From positions 1 through 64,000 of the forward strand of contig NZ_VUYS01000012.1 of NCBI RefSeq assembly GCF_008389435.1: a stretch of 64,000 bases of DNA. The letters run 5' to 3'. The notes beneath the pieces are model-generated. The model made no database searches. It saw nothing but the letters and a program-made list of their open reading frames with translations, and was not told the DNA's origin. The DNA comes from Candidatus Nitrosocosmicus agrestis. Lineage in GTDB: Archaea; Thermoproteota; Nitrososphaeria; Nitrososphaerales; Nitrososphaeraceae. Below, in pieces: positions 10,003-20,359 of the stretch; position 1 is the stretch's first letter; the number at the start of each line of letters is the position of its first letter. The position numbers were made by a program, and so were the translations under genes.

Positions 10003-10503
10003 CTATTCACTAAAATGATTATTATTATTATTATTATTGGGAGGGCCAAAAAATATTGATATATTTTCTCCTTTCAGCGTTACCATTAATGGCGCTCTGC
10101 TCAAGTGATCTACTTTCATTGCCATAGTCTTTGTGTCATTCCTTATTGTTGTGGTATTTTTATCATCTGAGAATGTAATAGAGTGCGAGTTATTGGTTTC
10201 ATTTAATTGTTCGTATGATCTATTTGCATTTGAGGTTTCATTCATACCATTCTTACTTAATATCGAGAAACTTGTTTCATCTAGAAATGGATTATATGAA
10301 TGTGTAAAGGTTAATTTATCTAACGGACTCTGCCGAGTGTTATTAGATAATCCCCTATTAATCAATACTGACAGTTGAGCATTAACTGTTGTTGATGAAA
10401 CAATCAAAAATGTCAAAATCATTGCTAGAATCGTTAAATTAAATTTATTTCTATCGAGTTTTGCATTCAACTTCCAAACCTTCAAGTTCATCGTGAGGTA
10501 CAA
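10003..10503 (-). CDS. Secreted protein with poly-Asn C-terminus; distant relative of 18635-19144
   Basis: A 166-residue protein with a signal peptide (TILAMILTFLIVSSTTVNAQ). It carries many N-x-S/T sequons. Near the C-terminus 'VTLKGENISIFFGPP' matches 'INLKGNNMSLYFNP' in the secreted protein at 18635-19144 and 'ITLSENDISVYFDP' in the pseudogene at 41351-41854, so the three form a small family. Here the conserved 'NHFGNQS' end is replaced by seven Asn and HFSE, apparently by AAT-triplet expansion. Function unknown; probably surface-exposed. Confidence 0.6.
   Translation of the reverse strand: MYLTMNLKVWKLNAKLDRNKFNLTILAMILTFLIVSSTTVNAQLSVLINRGLSNNTRQSPLDKLTFTHSYNPFLDETSFSILSKNGMNETSNANRSYEQLNETNNSHSITFSDDKNTTTIRNDTKTMAMKVDHLSRAPLMVTLKGENISIFFGPPNNNNNNNHFSE
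10018..10038. repeat. (ATT)7 trinucleotide tract
   Basis: Seven ATT triplets, read as seven Asn codons on the minus strand near the end of the secreted-protein gene. A slippage-prone site. Confidence 0.95.
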
Positions 10504-11337
10504 AAGTGAATTAACATATGTTAAATACTGTTATTATTTTCTTAAAGAAATTTTCTAATTATAAAAATTGTTTTTTGATAATTTCTGTTCCAATAGTATT
10601 TTAAACGAAATTTAAAAAATTTAAGTTGTTTTTGTTTTCTTTTCCTAATGATGATGAACCTAGTAGTATCACATTGACCGTGCTTGAATGCATTGGGTCA
10701 AAGTCTCTTTTTACTTTTTAATAAGACTTAAAGACTGAGAAATCTGTATTGGCATTCTTTTTGCAATTCTAAATCGCTTTTCTGTACTCTCCGCCATATG
10801 GCTAATAGTTTTTGAAATCGAATACCCTGCAACAATTGGAGAAAAAACTATTCATTGTTTGAAGTATAGTTATTCTAATTTTTTGTATCCTTGTTTCAAA
10901 TACGAGGTGTCTGCATGAAAGTCATTAATTCCTTTAACTGTGCTTTACTAAATTCGTAGTCACTAAAATGGTAAACATTTTTTCTAGTAAATAAAATAGG
11001 GAACTTACAACATATGCCAAATCCTTATTAAATTACTTAAATCACTTGTCATTCTAACTCTGATTAAAACACTAAGAAAAACATTTCATTATCTTTAGGC
11101 ATAAAAATATAGAATTAATAAAAAGGAAATAAAAGTTAGAAGACCTTTTACATAGTAAATGGAACCCTATCTAAAATGTATTCACAGTTATTATTATAGT
11201 TAAAATATTTTGTTAGAATAAAATGTTAGATGGTTATATCAAATCTAAGATGGATGGGATTTTTAAATTTGAAAGAACAAATTCCAAATTCAATTTTAGA
11301 GGAAATCCAAATTGATATATAATAGGATAAAAATACC
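10504..11337. other. Long intergenic region upstream of histidine kinase
   Basis: No gene seen in 830 bp. A TATA-like GATATATAAT at 11312-11321 lies about 20 bp before the kinase ATG at 11338, consistent with a leaderless or very short-leader transcript. Confidence 0.45.
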
Positions 11338-12423
11338 ATGCTCTGTGAATTAATACTGAATCATTCGTTTCCTTTATTTTATCCGAATATAGATGATACA
11401 ATACTTCGGATTTTTTCTACCAATGTAATACCTGATGAAAATCTATTAACCTACGTTTTTTTTATTCTAATTTTAGGGATATTAGCCGGGTTTATTTTTA
11501 TGGTATTTCTTAAGAACAAGCGATTGAAGGATGATCTAGATGAGAAATCCCGTGACTTGCAAGAAGCCTTTGAAATTATGAATGAAAATAATAAGCAGTT
11601 GCAAACGGCAAATAAGGAATTAATTAAAAAAAATATCCAACAAAAGGAATTTATCAATACCGCAGCTCATGAACTGAGAACACCTACCCAGGCAATAACA
11701 GGCTATATAGAACTAATTGATGAACTTCTTAAAGAGGTTTTGAGTGAAAAAGTGGTGATTGTACTAAGAGAAGAGGGCAAAGAGAAAAATGCATTGCAAC
11801 TTTCAAAATATCATGAACTTGTTTTGAGAAATGCCACTCGACTAAGTGATCTGATAAATGACTTACTTGATGTCGCCAGAATTGATATATCGGGAGATAA
11901 CATTAGATTAAATGAGGAAAATGTCGATTTAATAAAAGAAATTAATGATTTTCTTATTGATTTTAGAACATCCAGAAAAAAAAGTGGTAAGGATTATGGT
12001 ATTAGAATAAACTTTGATACCGCGCTAGTCTCCGATGAGCCACTGTCGGTAAGAATAGATAGACTGCGATTTGGTCAGATTTTAAACAACATACTTAGCA
12101 ATGCCATTAAATATTCAGATGAAAACAGTACGATAACAATTTCTATCGCAAAACTTGTTGATCATCCTGGTAGTGATCAATATTTCGGAGACAAAAACAA
12201 AAATATGGTAGTTTTGCGGGTTAAAGATGAAGGTAAGGGTATATTTCCAGATATTCTGCCAAAAATTTTTGACAGATTTGTTACTAACTCAGAATCGGGT
12301 ACCGGATTAGGATTGTACATTACAAAGAAAATAATTGAGGCACATGGGGGTAGTATTTGGTGTTATAACAATAGGGATGGAAAGGGCAGTACATTTGAAT
12401 TTATTATACCTTTATCAGAATAA
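11338..12423 (+). CDS. Membrane sensor histidine kinase
   Basis: A 361-residue kinase. One TM helix at 37-58 is followed by a coiled-coil linker (60-103). The H-box 'NTAAHELRTPTQAITGY' places the phospho-accepting His at about residue 111. The catalytic domain has the N-box 'ILNNILSNAIKYSDENS' near 250, the G1 box 'DEGKGI' near 296, 'IFDRF', and the G2 box 'GTGLGLYIT' near 320. The sensor region is only a short N-terminal segment, so the signal may be membrane-borne or come from a partner. No response regulator is adjacent; the nearest intact one is at 44105-44479. A KaiC-like ATPase unit lies convergently downstream. Confidence 0.92.
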   Translation: MLCELILNHSFPLFYPNIDDTILRIFSTNVIPDENLLTYVFFILILGILAGFIFMVFLKNKRLKDDLDEKSRDLQEAFEIMNENNKQLQTANKELIKKNIQQKEFINTAAHELRTPTQAITGYIELIDELLKEVLSEKVVIVLREEGKEKNALQLSKYHELVLRNATRLSDLINDLLDVARIDISGDNIRLNEENVDLIKEINDFLIDFRTSRKKSGKDYGIRINFDTALVSDEPLSVRIDRLRFGQILNNILSNAIKYSDENSTITISIAKLVDHPGSDQYFGDKNKNMVVLRVKDEGKGIFPDILPKIFDRFVTNSESGTGLGLYITKKIIEAHGGSIWCYNNRDGKGSTFEFIIPLSE

Positions 12424-12572
12424 TATTCAATCACTTTTAATATTCCTTTGGAAAATCGACTTACATTTTAAAGAATAGATGAAATATTGACTGTTTGATA
12501 CAAGGTTGATCTTTTTCCTGTCATACTGCGTTGAATTTAAAATATTGTTATTGTGTTTACCTCGATTCTGGA

Positions 12573-13058
12573 TTAACCGGCTGTCTTCCCTTCGATATAG
12601 AGTTTCTTTAGTCTTAAAAGATTATCAGCAAAATTAGATTGAAAAGATTCGGTTATATTGTTTTTAATTTTTAACTTTTTACTTAAAGTTTTTATTATCT
12701 TTCTTTCTACTATTCTGCTTCCTCCGTTAATCGCATCTTCTAATACTTCATGAAACACCGCCGGGTTATCTACCGTCTCTTCTAGTTGAATGGAATGTTT
12801 TTCTTCCAAGTAATTGATTACTACTCCTGAAACTTGTTTCCCGAGAATTTCAATAGATTCTATTATTGCCTCATGATATCTATCTTTAAAAGATGTATAG
12901 AGTTCCTCTGAGTTAGTGACATTATTGTTTGAAGAATCATGTTTGGTTTTGGTTGTCGAACGATTGTCATGGACTTTCACTAAGTTTTCACTGTTGAATA
13001 ACGAATTGATATCCTTTTGGTACCCGTTATCTTGATTATTTTCACCATTATTATACAA
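12573..13058 (-). CDS. Small helical protein downstream of KaiC-like gene
   Basis: A 161-residue cytoplasmic protein. The first ~50 residues are disordered (Asn/Ser/Lys-rich); residues 55-161 are helical, with 'IIESIEILGKQVSGVVINYL', 'NPAVFHEVLEDAINGG' and a basic C-terminal helix. It lies 131 bp downstream of the KaiC-like gene on the same strand, so it may be a partner or output protein; that is inference from position. I think similar proteins accompany signalling genes in Nitrososphaerota but cannot verify this here. Confidence 0.6.
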   Translation of the reverse strand: MYNNGENNQDNGYQKDINSLFNSENLVKVHDNRSTTKTKHDSSNNNVTNSEELYTSFKDRYHEAIIESIEILGKQVSGVVINYLEEKHSIQLEETVDNPAVFHEVLEDAINGGSRIVERKIIKTLSKKLKIKNNITESFQSNFADNLLRLKKLYIEGKTAG

Positions 13059-13189
13059 ATACTAACACCGTACAGTCTGCATTAAGACCAAAGTAGTTCT
13101 GATAATAAAGTAGTTTATCTAATTTGAATTGATTTTCAATGTATTTTGTACAATTCAAATTCGATTTATTTATATTTTTCAATTTATTA

Positions 13190-14599
13190 TCATCCTCGTC
13201 CTTTACTCAATGGTTGCTCTTCGTGGGGTCTTAACACTTCGATACCTTGATGTGTTATTATATTAAATTCTAGGACTGAATTATCATGATGTGTTGATCG
13301 CATTTTGAGGATTAACAATGATCTTTTGATGACTCTATTAATTTCCTCAAATTTCAATAATATAATATTTTGCACTATTGAGGATATCTTTCTATTTGAG
13401 ATATCATAATCTGTTAGTGGTGTAGTCAAGAATGTAAATATTGCGGTTATTTCATATATTTGACACAAATTTACAAGCCTCTTTACCAGAAAATAGATAT
13501 CATCTGGATACAGAGACTCTAAGGATGAAATGCTGTCTATAACCATTCTAGTTGGTTTTATTTTTTCAATGTCTTGGTTTATGGTTTTGATAAAACTGTC
13601 TATATTTATTTCCTCTGGATATATATTACGTAAAAATATTTTTCCTTTCTTTTCATTATCTGTCACATTGTAATGGAATCGATTTGCATTATTTCGAATT
13701 TCCTTTATTGACTCCTCGAGTGAATAAAATATTCCAATATCATTACTATGTTCTGCTCCGTTTACTATGAATTCCATACCCATGGTTGTTTTACCAATAC
13801 CTGATGGACCCAACAGTGCAGTTACTGTTCCTTTAAGTAAACCTTCACCTATTTTTTTATCTAATCCATTAATTCCTGTTGATACTCTTGATGTTGATAC
13901 GGGATAGTGAAAACTTAGGGGTTGCTTTTCATATACTATCGTCCCTTTATTCCCTATAACACATGTATGGGATTCCCTGTTTATTGATGTGCCTCTCATC
14001 TTTATTACCCTCAAAGTAATTGGAATTGTGTTAGAAATTCCATATTCTAGTTTTATTATGCCATCAACAACAAATTCCTCAATACCTGATCCAATTGAGT
14101 TACTTCCAATAGGAACTTCTGATATCATCATGGAAGTTATATCCTCTGTTCTAAATATTTTTCCGAGGATCACATGGAGTGCGATTCGAGCCTCGTTTAT
14201 TTCTCCAAATGATTGAAAAATGGTAGACAAGGAATCTATAACTATTCTTTTTGCATTTAAGGACCGGGCTGACAATAGTATTTCTTCTAATGCTTCTTCA
14301 ATACCTTCTTTGTTGACTGCTGTAAAATCTAAGAAGAGAAATTTTTGAGATTTCTCGTAACTATCAAAATTCATTTCTAATCTGGCTGCATTAGTCAAAA
14401 ACTGAGCCTTGGATTCACTAAAAGAAACATAGATGCCATTTTCATTGTTTTCTAAACCATTAAGTAGAAAATGAGATGTTAATACTGTTTTTCCAGTTCC
14501 TGGATTTCCTGCTATCAAAACATTAAATCCTTTTGGAATACCTCCTTCAATTAAAGGATCTAGACCCAAAATGCCAGTAGAAATTCTTGATAATGACAT
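13190..14599 (-). CDS. KaiC-like two-domain RecA-superfamily ATPase
   Basis: A 469-residue protein with two tandem KaiC/RAD55 domains. Each begins with the 'STGI-x-GLD' motif: RISTGILGLDPLIEGG at ~5 and RVSTGINGLDKKIGEG at ~236. Walker A is GNPGTGKT at 31-38 and GPSGIGKT near 262. Walker B-like strands 'RIVIDSLSTI' and 'RMVIDSISSL' carry the Asp. This double layout is like cyanobacterial KaiC, but I see no KaiA/KaiB gene, and archaeal members generally act as signalling ATPases rather than proven clocks. Probably co-transcribed with the helical protein at 12573-13058. Confidence 0.9.
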   Translation of the reverse strand: MSLSRISTGILGLDPLIEGGIPKGFNVLIAGNPGTGKTVLTSHFLLNGLENNENGIYVSFSESKAQFLTNAARLEMNFDSYEKSQKFLFLDFTAVNKEGIEEALEEILLSARSLNAKRIVIDSLSTIFQSFGEINEARIALHVILGKIFRTEDITSMMISEVPIGSNSIGSGIEEFVVDGIIKLEYGISNTIPITLRVIKMRGTSINRESHTCVIGNKGTIVYEKQPLSFHYPVSTSRVSTGINGLDKKIGEGLLKGTVTALLGPSGIGKTTMGMEFIVNGAEHSNDIGIFYSLEESIKEIRNNANRFHYNVTDNEKKGKIFLRNIYPEEINIDSFIKTINQDIEKIKPTRMVIDSISSLESLYPDDIYFLVKRLVNLCQIYEITAIFTFLTTPLTDYDISNRKISSIVQNIILLKFEEINRVIKRSLLILKMRSTHHDNSVLEFNIITHQGIEVLRPHEEQPLSKGRG

Positions 14600-14809
14600 T
14601 TTTTCGATATTTTCAATACCATTATGTTCGAATAAATAGTTTGGGGGGAACTGATGAGATGGAATTACTCGAGGATGTTAAAGTTGAGATATTCTTTTAT
14701 GATTCAATTATTGTTTATAATTAAAATTTTTCAAGCACATTATCAAGTATTTCTAATTAAATACTAATATGCAAAATCTACCGTATATAAAAAGCTGCTT
14801 TAACCTCTT

Positions 14810-15040
14810 TTATCTTTCTAATAATTTTTTATCTGTAAATCCTGACGATAACACATCATAAATTAAACCCTGTCGCCCGGTGAGTATGTTTTCACTTACT
14901 ATATTATCAGTATTTTGGCATAACTTTTTTCAAATAGTAATTGTCTTGGAATACCGTCAGGTGGGTTTTAGTAACACACAAACAACCCATTCACTTCGGC
15001 TAGAACTAGCACCTTGACTCGGTTGTGCCTTTTGGGCCAT
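14810..15040 (-). pseudogene. Decayed small gene, about 77 codons, unknown family
   Basis: From an ATG at 15040 the frame reads MAQKAQPSQGASSSRSEWVV, then 'CVLLKPT' and a TGA. The neighbouring frame continues with 'NPPDGIPRQLLFEKSYAK', and the first frame resumes with 'NTDNIVSENILTGRQGL' to a TAA at 14810-14812. Base composition here is less AT-rich than the surrounding DNA, as expected of former coding sequence. A pair of compensating indels would restore one protein of about 76 residues. No family recognised. Moderate support. Confidence 0.5.
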
Positions 15041-15595
15041 TGTAGTATAATGATAAATAACAGGTCGTCTTAATTCCTTCCGATCCTCTTGAATTTATTC
15101 TTCTAATTTGAGGCCAATTCATTTTCCACTTTAAATTACTCCATATCCCAAGCTTCTTTGTTAATTAATTGCATTTTTTTGCTGTGAATAGAAAATTTTT
15201 CATCATCTTGTAATTGTCATGATTCTTTTTATTCAATCTTCATATTTTAGTTCTGTTTCAATTTCATCCGTTTCAAATAATCTCTTTATCGCCGTGACTA
15301 AATATGGAGACACTCAATTTTTAGTACGATAATTCAAAACCTTGAATGGGATTGAGGAAATTAATGGTAATAATGGTAACATGTGGGGATTAACAGTTAC
15401 TGAAAAGGATGATTAAAACTTATGAGCAAATAAATCTTGTCATTTGTTATTATTGCTGAACATCCTTTTATGGCTACTTTTTGATGATGAAATTCCATCT
15501 TTTTGGAGATAGGGGGGGGGTCATTCAAATCTGGTTCATATCTTAGCAAGTTGGTGTTAAGTTTAACCTGAAAAAAGATATTGTGTTCTAAAAAG
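15041..15595. other. Intergenic with a G9 homopolymer
   Basis: No gene seen. A run of nine G at 15512-15520 is unusual in such AT-rich DNA and lies about 75 bp beyond the stop of the secreted-protein gene at 15596-16732. Confidence 0.45.
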
Positions 15596-16732
15596 TTAAG
15601 CAGTTTGGGATTCTGTTATTACTATCTCCTTATCGATTGTGAAAGTATTTCCAGAATTTTCATCATGTATTGTATAAGTAATTGTATAATTGCCCGGTGG
15701 AAATGGACTTGTCTGCGTTATTGTAAAAGGAATAAATATTTCTTTATTCTGGTGATGAGAAGTGATGTTATTCACTGAAATTCCTTTCTGCTCTGTTAGT
15801 ATGTTGCCATTAGTATCTGAAATTGTAAAATCTGCATCAAAATTGATTGAATAAAGTGTTTTATTACTATTGTCTGTCATAGTTTCATAAGAAAAACCTT
15901 TTGGTTCGATATAAAGTAAAATGTCCTCGCCGGGTGCAAATAAATTATTAGTTCTTACGTTATAGATGCCGAATCCTTGGGACATTGAGGTAACAAATGT
16001 TTCCACTTCTGGGAAGAATGTTTCTTGCTGCTGCCTTGAAGTTGAATTCATTATCCCGTTTGGTATATTTTCAGACTTTGATGGGGTTGATGAAACAGTA
16101 TCTTTTGCAGGGGGAATGGCTGGGATTTCAACTTGCAAGTTTTCAATCGCTTCTTCTTTTAATTCTTGACTTATCTTGCTTGTATTCATATTCAGAGATT
16201 TAATGATAAATTCACCAACTGGCAATAATTGGTTGAAAACATTGCTCGAAGTTATGAATACAATATCGGTTTGCACACCGTTAGGGGATATAGATACCAT
16301 ATTCAAGACATTTCTTTTAAGTTCCCCTTCTAACTGCTGACTAGACAACAAGAAACACGCTGTCGAATTATCTAAAGCGTTGATATTGCATTCAATGGGG
16401 AGTAGCTGATTGAAGTCATCAAATTGTTGATATTCTGAAATGTAAGAATCTAAAGCTGCTCTTGTGTTCGTGTAAAGCGGTTCGCTAATCATCAGTTCAA
16501 CCCAAGCAAATGAATTATCTTGACTATTATATTGAAACATGTAGTCGATTGGAGCAAAAGCTTGATCACCCTTCATTTCGGTTAAATTCCAATTTGACGG
16601 TAATTGTATTGAGAATAATCCCCTTTTCTCCTCAAATGTATTCCATGTTACCTGTCCATAGGACAGGCTTGTGTTTGCAAGGTAGAACATAAATGACAAC
16701 ACTGAGGCAAAAAATATTATCTTAAATTTCAT
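15596..16732 (-). CDS. Secreted protein: PsbP/DUF1795-like domain plus C-terminal Ig-like domain
   Basis: A 378-residue exported protein with signal peptide (FFASVLSFMFYLANTSLSYG). Residues ~30-175 resemble the PsbP/MOG1/DUF1795 fold ('RGLFSIQLPSNWNLTEMKG', two Cys 'IECNINALDNSTAC'). A Pro/Ser-rich linker (~185-240) leads to a beta-sandwich domain with 'NNLFAPGEDILLYIEPKGF' and 'FPPGNYTITYTIHDENS', typical of archaeal surface Ig-like modules. Probably a cell-envelope protein with a binding role. Monocistronic. Confidence 0.75.
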   Translation of the reverse strand: MKFKIIFFASVLSFMFYLANTSLSYGQVTWNTFEEKRGLFSIQLPSNWNLTEMKGDQAFAPIDYMFQYNSQDNSFAWVELMISEPLYTNTRAALDSYISEYQQFDDFNQLLPIECNINALDNSTACFLLSSQQLEGELKRNVLNMVSISPNGVQTDIVFITSSNVFNQLLPVGEFIIKSLNMNTSKISQELKEEAIENLQVEIPAIPPAKDTVSSTPSKSENIPNGIMNSTSRQQQETFFPEVETFVTSMSQGFGIYNVRTNNLFAPGEDILLYIEPKGFSYETMTDNSNKTLYSINFDADFTISDTNGNILTEQKGISVNNITSHHQNKEIFIPFTITQTSPFPPGNYTITYTIHDENSGNTFTIDKEIVITESQTA

Positions 16733-17921
16733 TATAGTACTTTAGATACTATGCATTTAAACATAATTATATTGCCTATCTGTTTTATTGAGATATCTTT
16801 AATCGAGAACTTAATCAAACAAGTTTAATTAATTAACAAATATTATGCCTGACTGCTTTGATATAGGGGATCAGTTAATTCTGGTTAATGATTTTGCTAA
16901 AAAATTTCTAAATCATTTCAGGCGCAAGTTGACCTGGATCTTGTCTATTGATAATTTGTACTCAAATTCCCAATCATTAAGAATGAATCAAAACTTAAAT
17001 TTTCTAGTATGTTCAGTACATATTCCTAGTCTTGTTGTTCGTATTCTAAAAAATTAATCTTGTTGCTAAAAAATAATCTTTCAAGTTACTTGAATACTTG
17101 GTTATCGGATATACTCATTGGTTTGTCTGCCGATGGAGTTGATAAAAATTACTGTAAAAATAACTGTCCTTTAAATTGATGTTTTCCCACGCGAACTAAA
17201 TATTTATATCCTGTTTGATACCTTTATCAAAGCCTCTGTCAAACCTAAACAGTTCTATTAATTAATCTGTCATATAGATATCTAAACCATCTGATTTCTG
17301 CATTATGCTATTTACATCTCGCTGAGCGATAGAGAATATGAAAATATGAAAATAATTCTTTATGCCGCAATATCATGTTAAAATAATAATCAAAATAAAA
17401 ATGGCTCAATTTGTCAACTAAAGTCTGATCGATCGCTTCTTTGTGTTTTACTGATAATCCGGAAGCTAACCTTTGATTTCATATTGCTTAATAATACTCA
17501 TTGGTAATAATGTCTATTTTGTTTTATATCTTGATTGAGTTTGCCCGACATTCAAAAAATTCAACTTATCTCAGGTAGATTTACATGTACATTGGTAATA
17601 AAGGTAATGGATATTGAATTGAATGAAAGATTGCGAGCACCATTTACTGCGGTCAGAAAACCATTCTTAGTTTTAACACCTGTAGTACTTTTAAAGAGAA
17701 ATATGAATTCTAGAATTGACAGTAGTACAAAACATGATATTTTATATCTTCACAATTCAAATCTAGGTTGTACAATGATCTTGGCCGCATATCTATTACT
17801 TTGCTTCATGGTTTTTTTTGACTCGATATTACGAATAGCTTTATTCAAAAATTCTTTAGAATCTGTTAAAAAAGACTGCTGTGGCATAACCGTCTTTCTT
17901 CATCAATAAATTGGTTCAGAG
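16733..17921. other. Long intergenic region with two doubtful ORFs
   Basis: Two + frames are open here: 16845-17057 (70 codons, MPDCFDIGDQ...) and 17535-17909 (124 codons from TTG, one hydrophobic stretch LAAYLLLCFMVFF). Neither has a convincing ribosome-binding site, family or composition. The second ends 12 bp before the cupredoxin gene and could be a real small membrane protein, but I would not rely on it. Confidence 0.3.
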
Positions 17922-18422
17922 ATGTCAAATCTAAATAACAGATTCGGATTTAAAATCAATTTTGTAATAGCAACCGTGTCCCTGATTGGTTTTTTGATGA
18001 TTGTTGGGCCGATTCAAAATGCAAATTCTCAAAGTGCTGATACCATTGCGAATCATGCTGTTGTCGATAACCGGGGCATCACAAATAAAGTTTCTAATAA
18101 TTCTTCAGTAATTGAAGGTGTAACTGTCAGGATCGTCCCAGGGGCAACTTTATTGACTGATACTGCCTATAATCCCAATCCAATTAAAATCATGAGGGGA
18201 CAAACTGTGTTATGGCTCAATGAAGACTCTGGATTTCATACTGTAACCTCTGGAGGAGTAAATGATCCTAATTCGGGAATCTTGTTTGATTCAGGACTGA
18301 CTGGCCCAACAATGCTAAGCAGCAAGGGTAAAACTTTTTCATATCAATTTAATGTACCTGGTGAATTTCCTTACTATTGTATACTACATCCCGGGATGGT
18401 AGGCACTGTAACCGTAACCTGA
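17922..18422 (+). CDS. Secreted cupredoxin, plastocyanin-type blue copper protein
   Basis: A 166-residue protein: signal peptide (residues ~11-37, cleaved near NANSQS), then one cupredoxin domain. The type I copper ligands are visible: His106 in 'GFHTVTS' and Cys153, His156, Met159 in 'YYCILHPGM'. 'PNPIKIMRGQTVLWLNED' is the usual strand before the first ligand. Such small blue copper proteins act as mobile electron carriers outside the membrane in ammonia-oxidising archaea. A start at ATG 17922 fits the signal peptide well. Confidence 0.93.
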   Translation: MSNLNNRFGFKINFVIATVSLIGFLMIVGPIQNANSQSADTIANHAVVDNRGITNKVSNNSSVIEGVTVRIVPGATLLTDTAYNPNPIKIMRGQTVLWLNEDSGFHTVTSGGVNDPNSGILFDSGLTGPTMLSSKGKTFSYQFNVPGEFPYYCILHPGMVGTVTVT

Positions 18423-18634
18423 AATGCTTGTTTTTTCTCGACTGGATTACTATCTTATAACGAAGTATCCAAAACAAGTATCTAGTATTGCTTCTTATTA
18501 TTACACTATCGAATTCAATAGTATTGGATGGGGGATTATTTTTTTATTTATTCGATTTAATGTGGAAGTGTATGTGGTAAATGACTACCTCCATTCCAAA
18601 AATACAGATGGGTTGAATTTGTTTTTAAATATCT

Positions 18635-19144
18635 TTATTTCAGGATAGAACCATAAATTGATTGATTACCAAAGTGATTCTCAATCTTATTGGGATTGAA
18701 ATATAGAGACATATTATTTCCTTTGAGGTTTATCTCGGTTGGCACATCAGATACAAAGCCTCCTTGCATTGTTATTAGGGTCCTGCCATGTATTATTTCG
18801 GAATGTTTGTCATGAATAGGTGCCATAGTGATAACCAAGTTATTAACTTTATGTGAATGCAGCTCGGAGCCGTTTGCTCTTTTCATGTCAATAGTTGCAT
18901 TAAAGGTTAGGATCAGAGAATTCAACTCTTTTAACGTCCAATTTCCTGAATTAAGCCATACTATATCTCCTGAGGGATCTGTTTGAATAGAATTAAAAAC
19001 GCCTAGTCTAGTTAGATTTGATTGTTGAGCACTGCCTGCAGATATGCTATTACTCAAGAGGACTAGGACCAAAAAAATTCCACCAATCGCTCCAGTTAGC
19101 TCGGAGTTTTCTATAGGACATGATCTCAACGAAAAGAAATACAT
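18635..19144 (-). CDS. Secreted protein of a three-member local family
   Basis: A 169-residue protein with signal peptide (GGIFLVLVLLSNSISAGSAQ). The body has 'DIVWLNSGNWTLKELNSLIL', 'FNATIDMKRANGSELHSHKV' and a C-terminal 'GNNMSLYFNP...NHFGNQSIYGS'. The same order (W-x-N-x-GNW, DMxxxxGS-x-xHxH, NHFGNQS) is in the pseudogene at 41351-41854; the end is partly kept in 10003-10503. The His pair in 'LHSHKV' might bind metal; that is speculative. Function unknown, likely extracellular. Confidence 0.7.
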   Translation of the reverse strand: MYFFSLRSCPIENSELTGAIGGIFLVLVLLSNSISAGSAQQSNLTRLGVFNSIQTDPSGDIVWLNSGNWTLKELNSLILTFNATIDMKRANGSELHSHKVNNLVITMAPIHDKHSEIIHGRTLITMQGGFVSDVPTEINLKGNNMSLYFNPNKIENHFGNQSIYGSILK

Positions 19145-19271
19145 GATATAACAACTTTACTATTGTAACATGGATTAAATACAATTATGTTATCGATATG
19201 GAGAAGTTAATATTTTGAGCATAAAAGTGATTGAAATTTAGTTAATCACACTTACCACCTTTTGAGAGGTT

Positions 19272-19985
19272 GGTAACAGTTTGTGCTTAATTATCAAGAT
19301 AATGCTTGAAGATGCCCTATTTCCATATGGTTGTCAAAAGAAACAAAGAACATCTTCATTAGATATCGACCGTGCATTGTATTTGTATTTTCTTGGCTTC
19401 TCGACTAGATGTGTTGTCAAAGCATTGTTATTCTTACATAATGTTAAGAGAAGCCATGTTGCAATCTGGAAGTGGATTCAAAAAGGTCATTCCAAAAGCA
19501 CATTCTCAAAGAAGAGAGGGAAAATTGATGAATTCATTGTTGATGAAAAATTAATTAAGATTGGTCCAGAATTAATATGGCTTTGGATTGCAATCAATTG
19601 AGCCAGAAAGTCATCAAATTCTAGCACTTTTTTGCCAAAGGAATAACTCAAGAAAGAAACATGTTTGTTGCCGAGAGGTTTCTGTCAGGAGTCGTAAGAG
19701 ATTATGGAAAGCATGTATCCAGTATCTACTGATGGTGAAAGAACATGGTACCCGATGGCTTGTCAGTTTCTCAGACTCGATCACCATGTTCATTCTTTTT
19801 TTGCCAAAGAAGAGAAAAGCAGGATTGAAAGTACGATACAATATATCAAGGATAGAACTGAAAGTTTCGATGATTACTTTCCTTGTAGAAAGAAGAGCTG
19901 TAAACTAAAGCATGTAAGAAAATGGTTGAATCTGTATGTCACATATCATAACAAGGAGATGATAAACGCTTAAGTTAACAGAGCC
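19272..19985 (+). mobile_element. Degraded IS6-like insertion sequence
   Basis: The right end TTAAGTTAACAGAGCC (19970-19985) is identical to the right end of the element at 42425-43087. The expected left end near 19272-19290 (GGTAACAGTTTGTGCTTAA) has lost most of its match to GGCTCTGTTCATTTAA, although the following GCTTGAAGATG is shared by both copies. The transposase inside is broken. Confidence 0.8.
19281..19973 (+). pseudogene. IS6-like DDE transposase, multiply frameshifted
   Basis: Reading across three frames gives a sequence collinear with the transposase at 42477-43034: 'VAIWKWIQKGHSK', 'IDEFIVDEKLIKIGPELIWL' (first Asp), then 'IEPESHQILAL' after a shift near 19597, 'ERNMFVAERFLSG' after another near 19635, 'STDGERTWYPMACQFLRL' (second Asp) after a third near 19725, and 'IESTIQYIKDRTESFDDYF' (Glu). 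At least three indels inactivate it. Confidence 0.85.
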
Positions 19986-20359
19986 GACAGAACTGTTATT
20001 TTGGTGCAAAACCATCATAACTCTGTAATAATAACATCATAGACGCCTTTCTTATTGTGTCCAGCGAGAGAATCAATAGAAGTAGTTGGTAAAATTTTAT
20101 TAGTATGGGTTTCGTTCCAAAATCAGTTTTGAATAAGATAGTGATATCACAAAACAAAGTTTATAAAATAATAAATAGAAGAATTTGAAACAATAGATTA
20201 ATTTGCCAATTTCCTATTTCTGGAATGAAACTGGCAGCAACTATTTTACCTTCTAGAGGATCTCAAGGATCATACTTTCAACACGGTTAAAATTTATTCA
20301 ATTCTATTATTGTACAAGAATATATTTAAAGTATTCATATAAAATTAATCTGAATAGTT
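19986..20359. other. Intergenic, promoter of the sialidase-like gene
   Basis: No gene seen. ATATTTAAAG at 20323-20332 is a good archaeal TATA box about 30 bp before the TTG at 20360. Confidence 0.45.

Noticed and set aside
14950-15020. Possible tRNA-like fold (TGGGTT ... AACCCA)
   Set aside because: No cloverleaf, no T-loop consensus; the sequence reads as a decayed coding region on the minus strand.
18424-18648. 74-codon frame after the cupredoxin
   Set aside because: No ribosome-binding site, hydrophobic chance-like composition, and overlap with the next gene's end.
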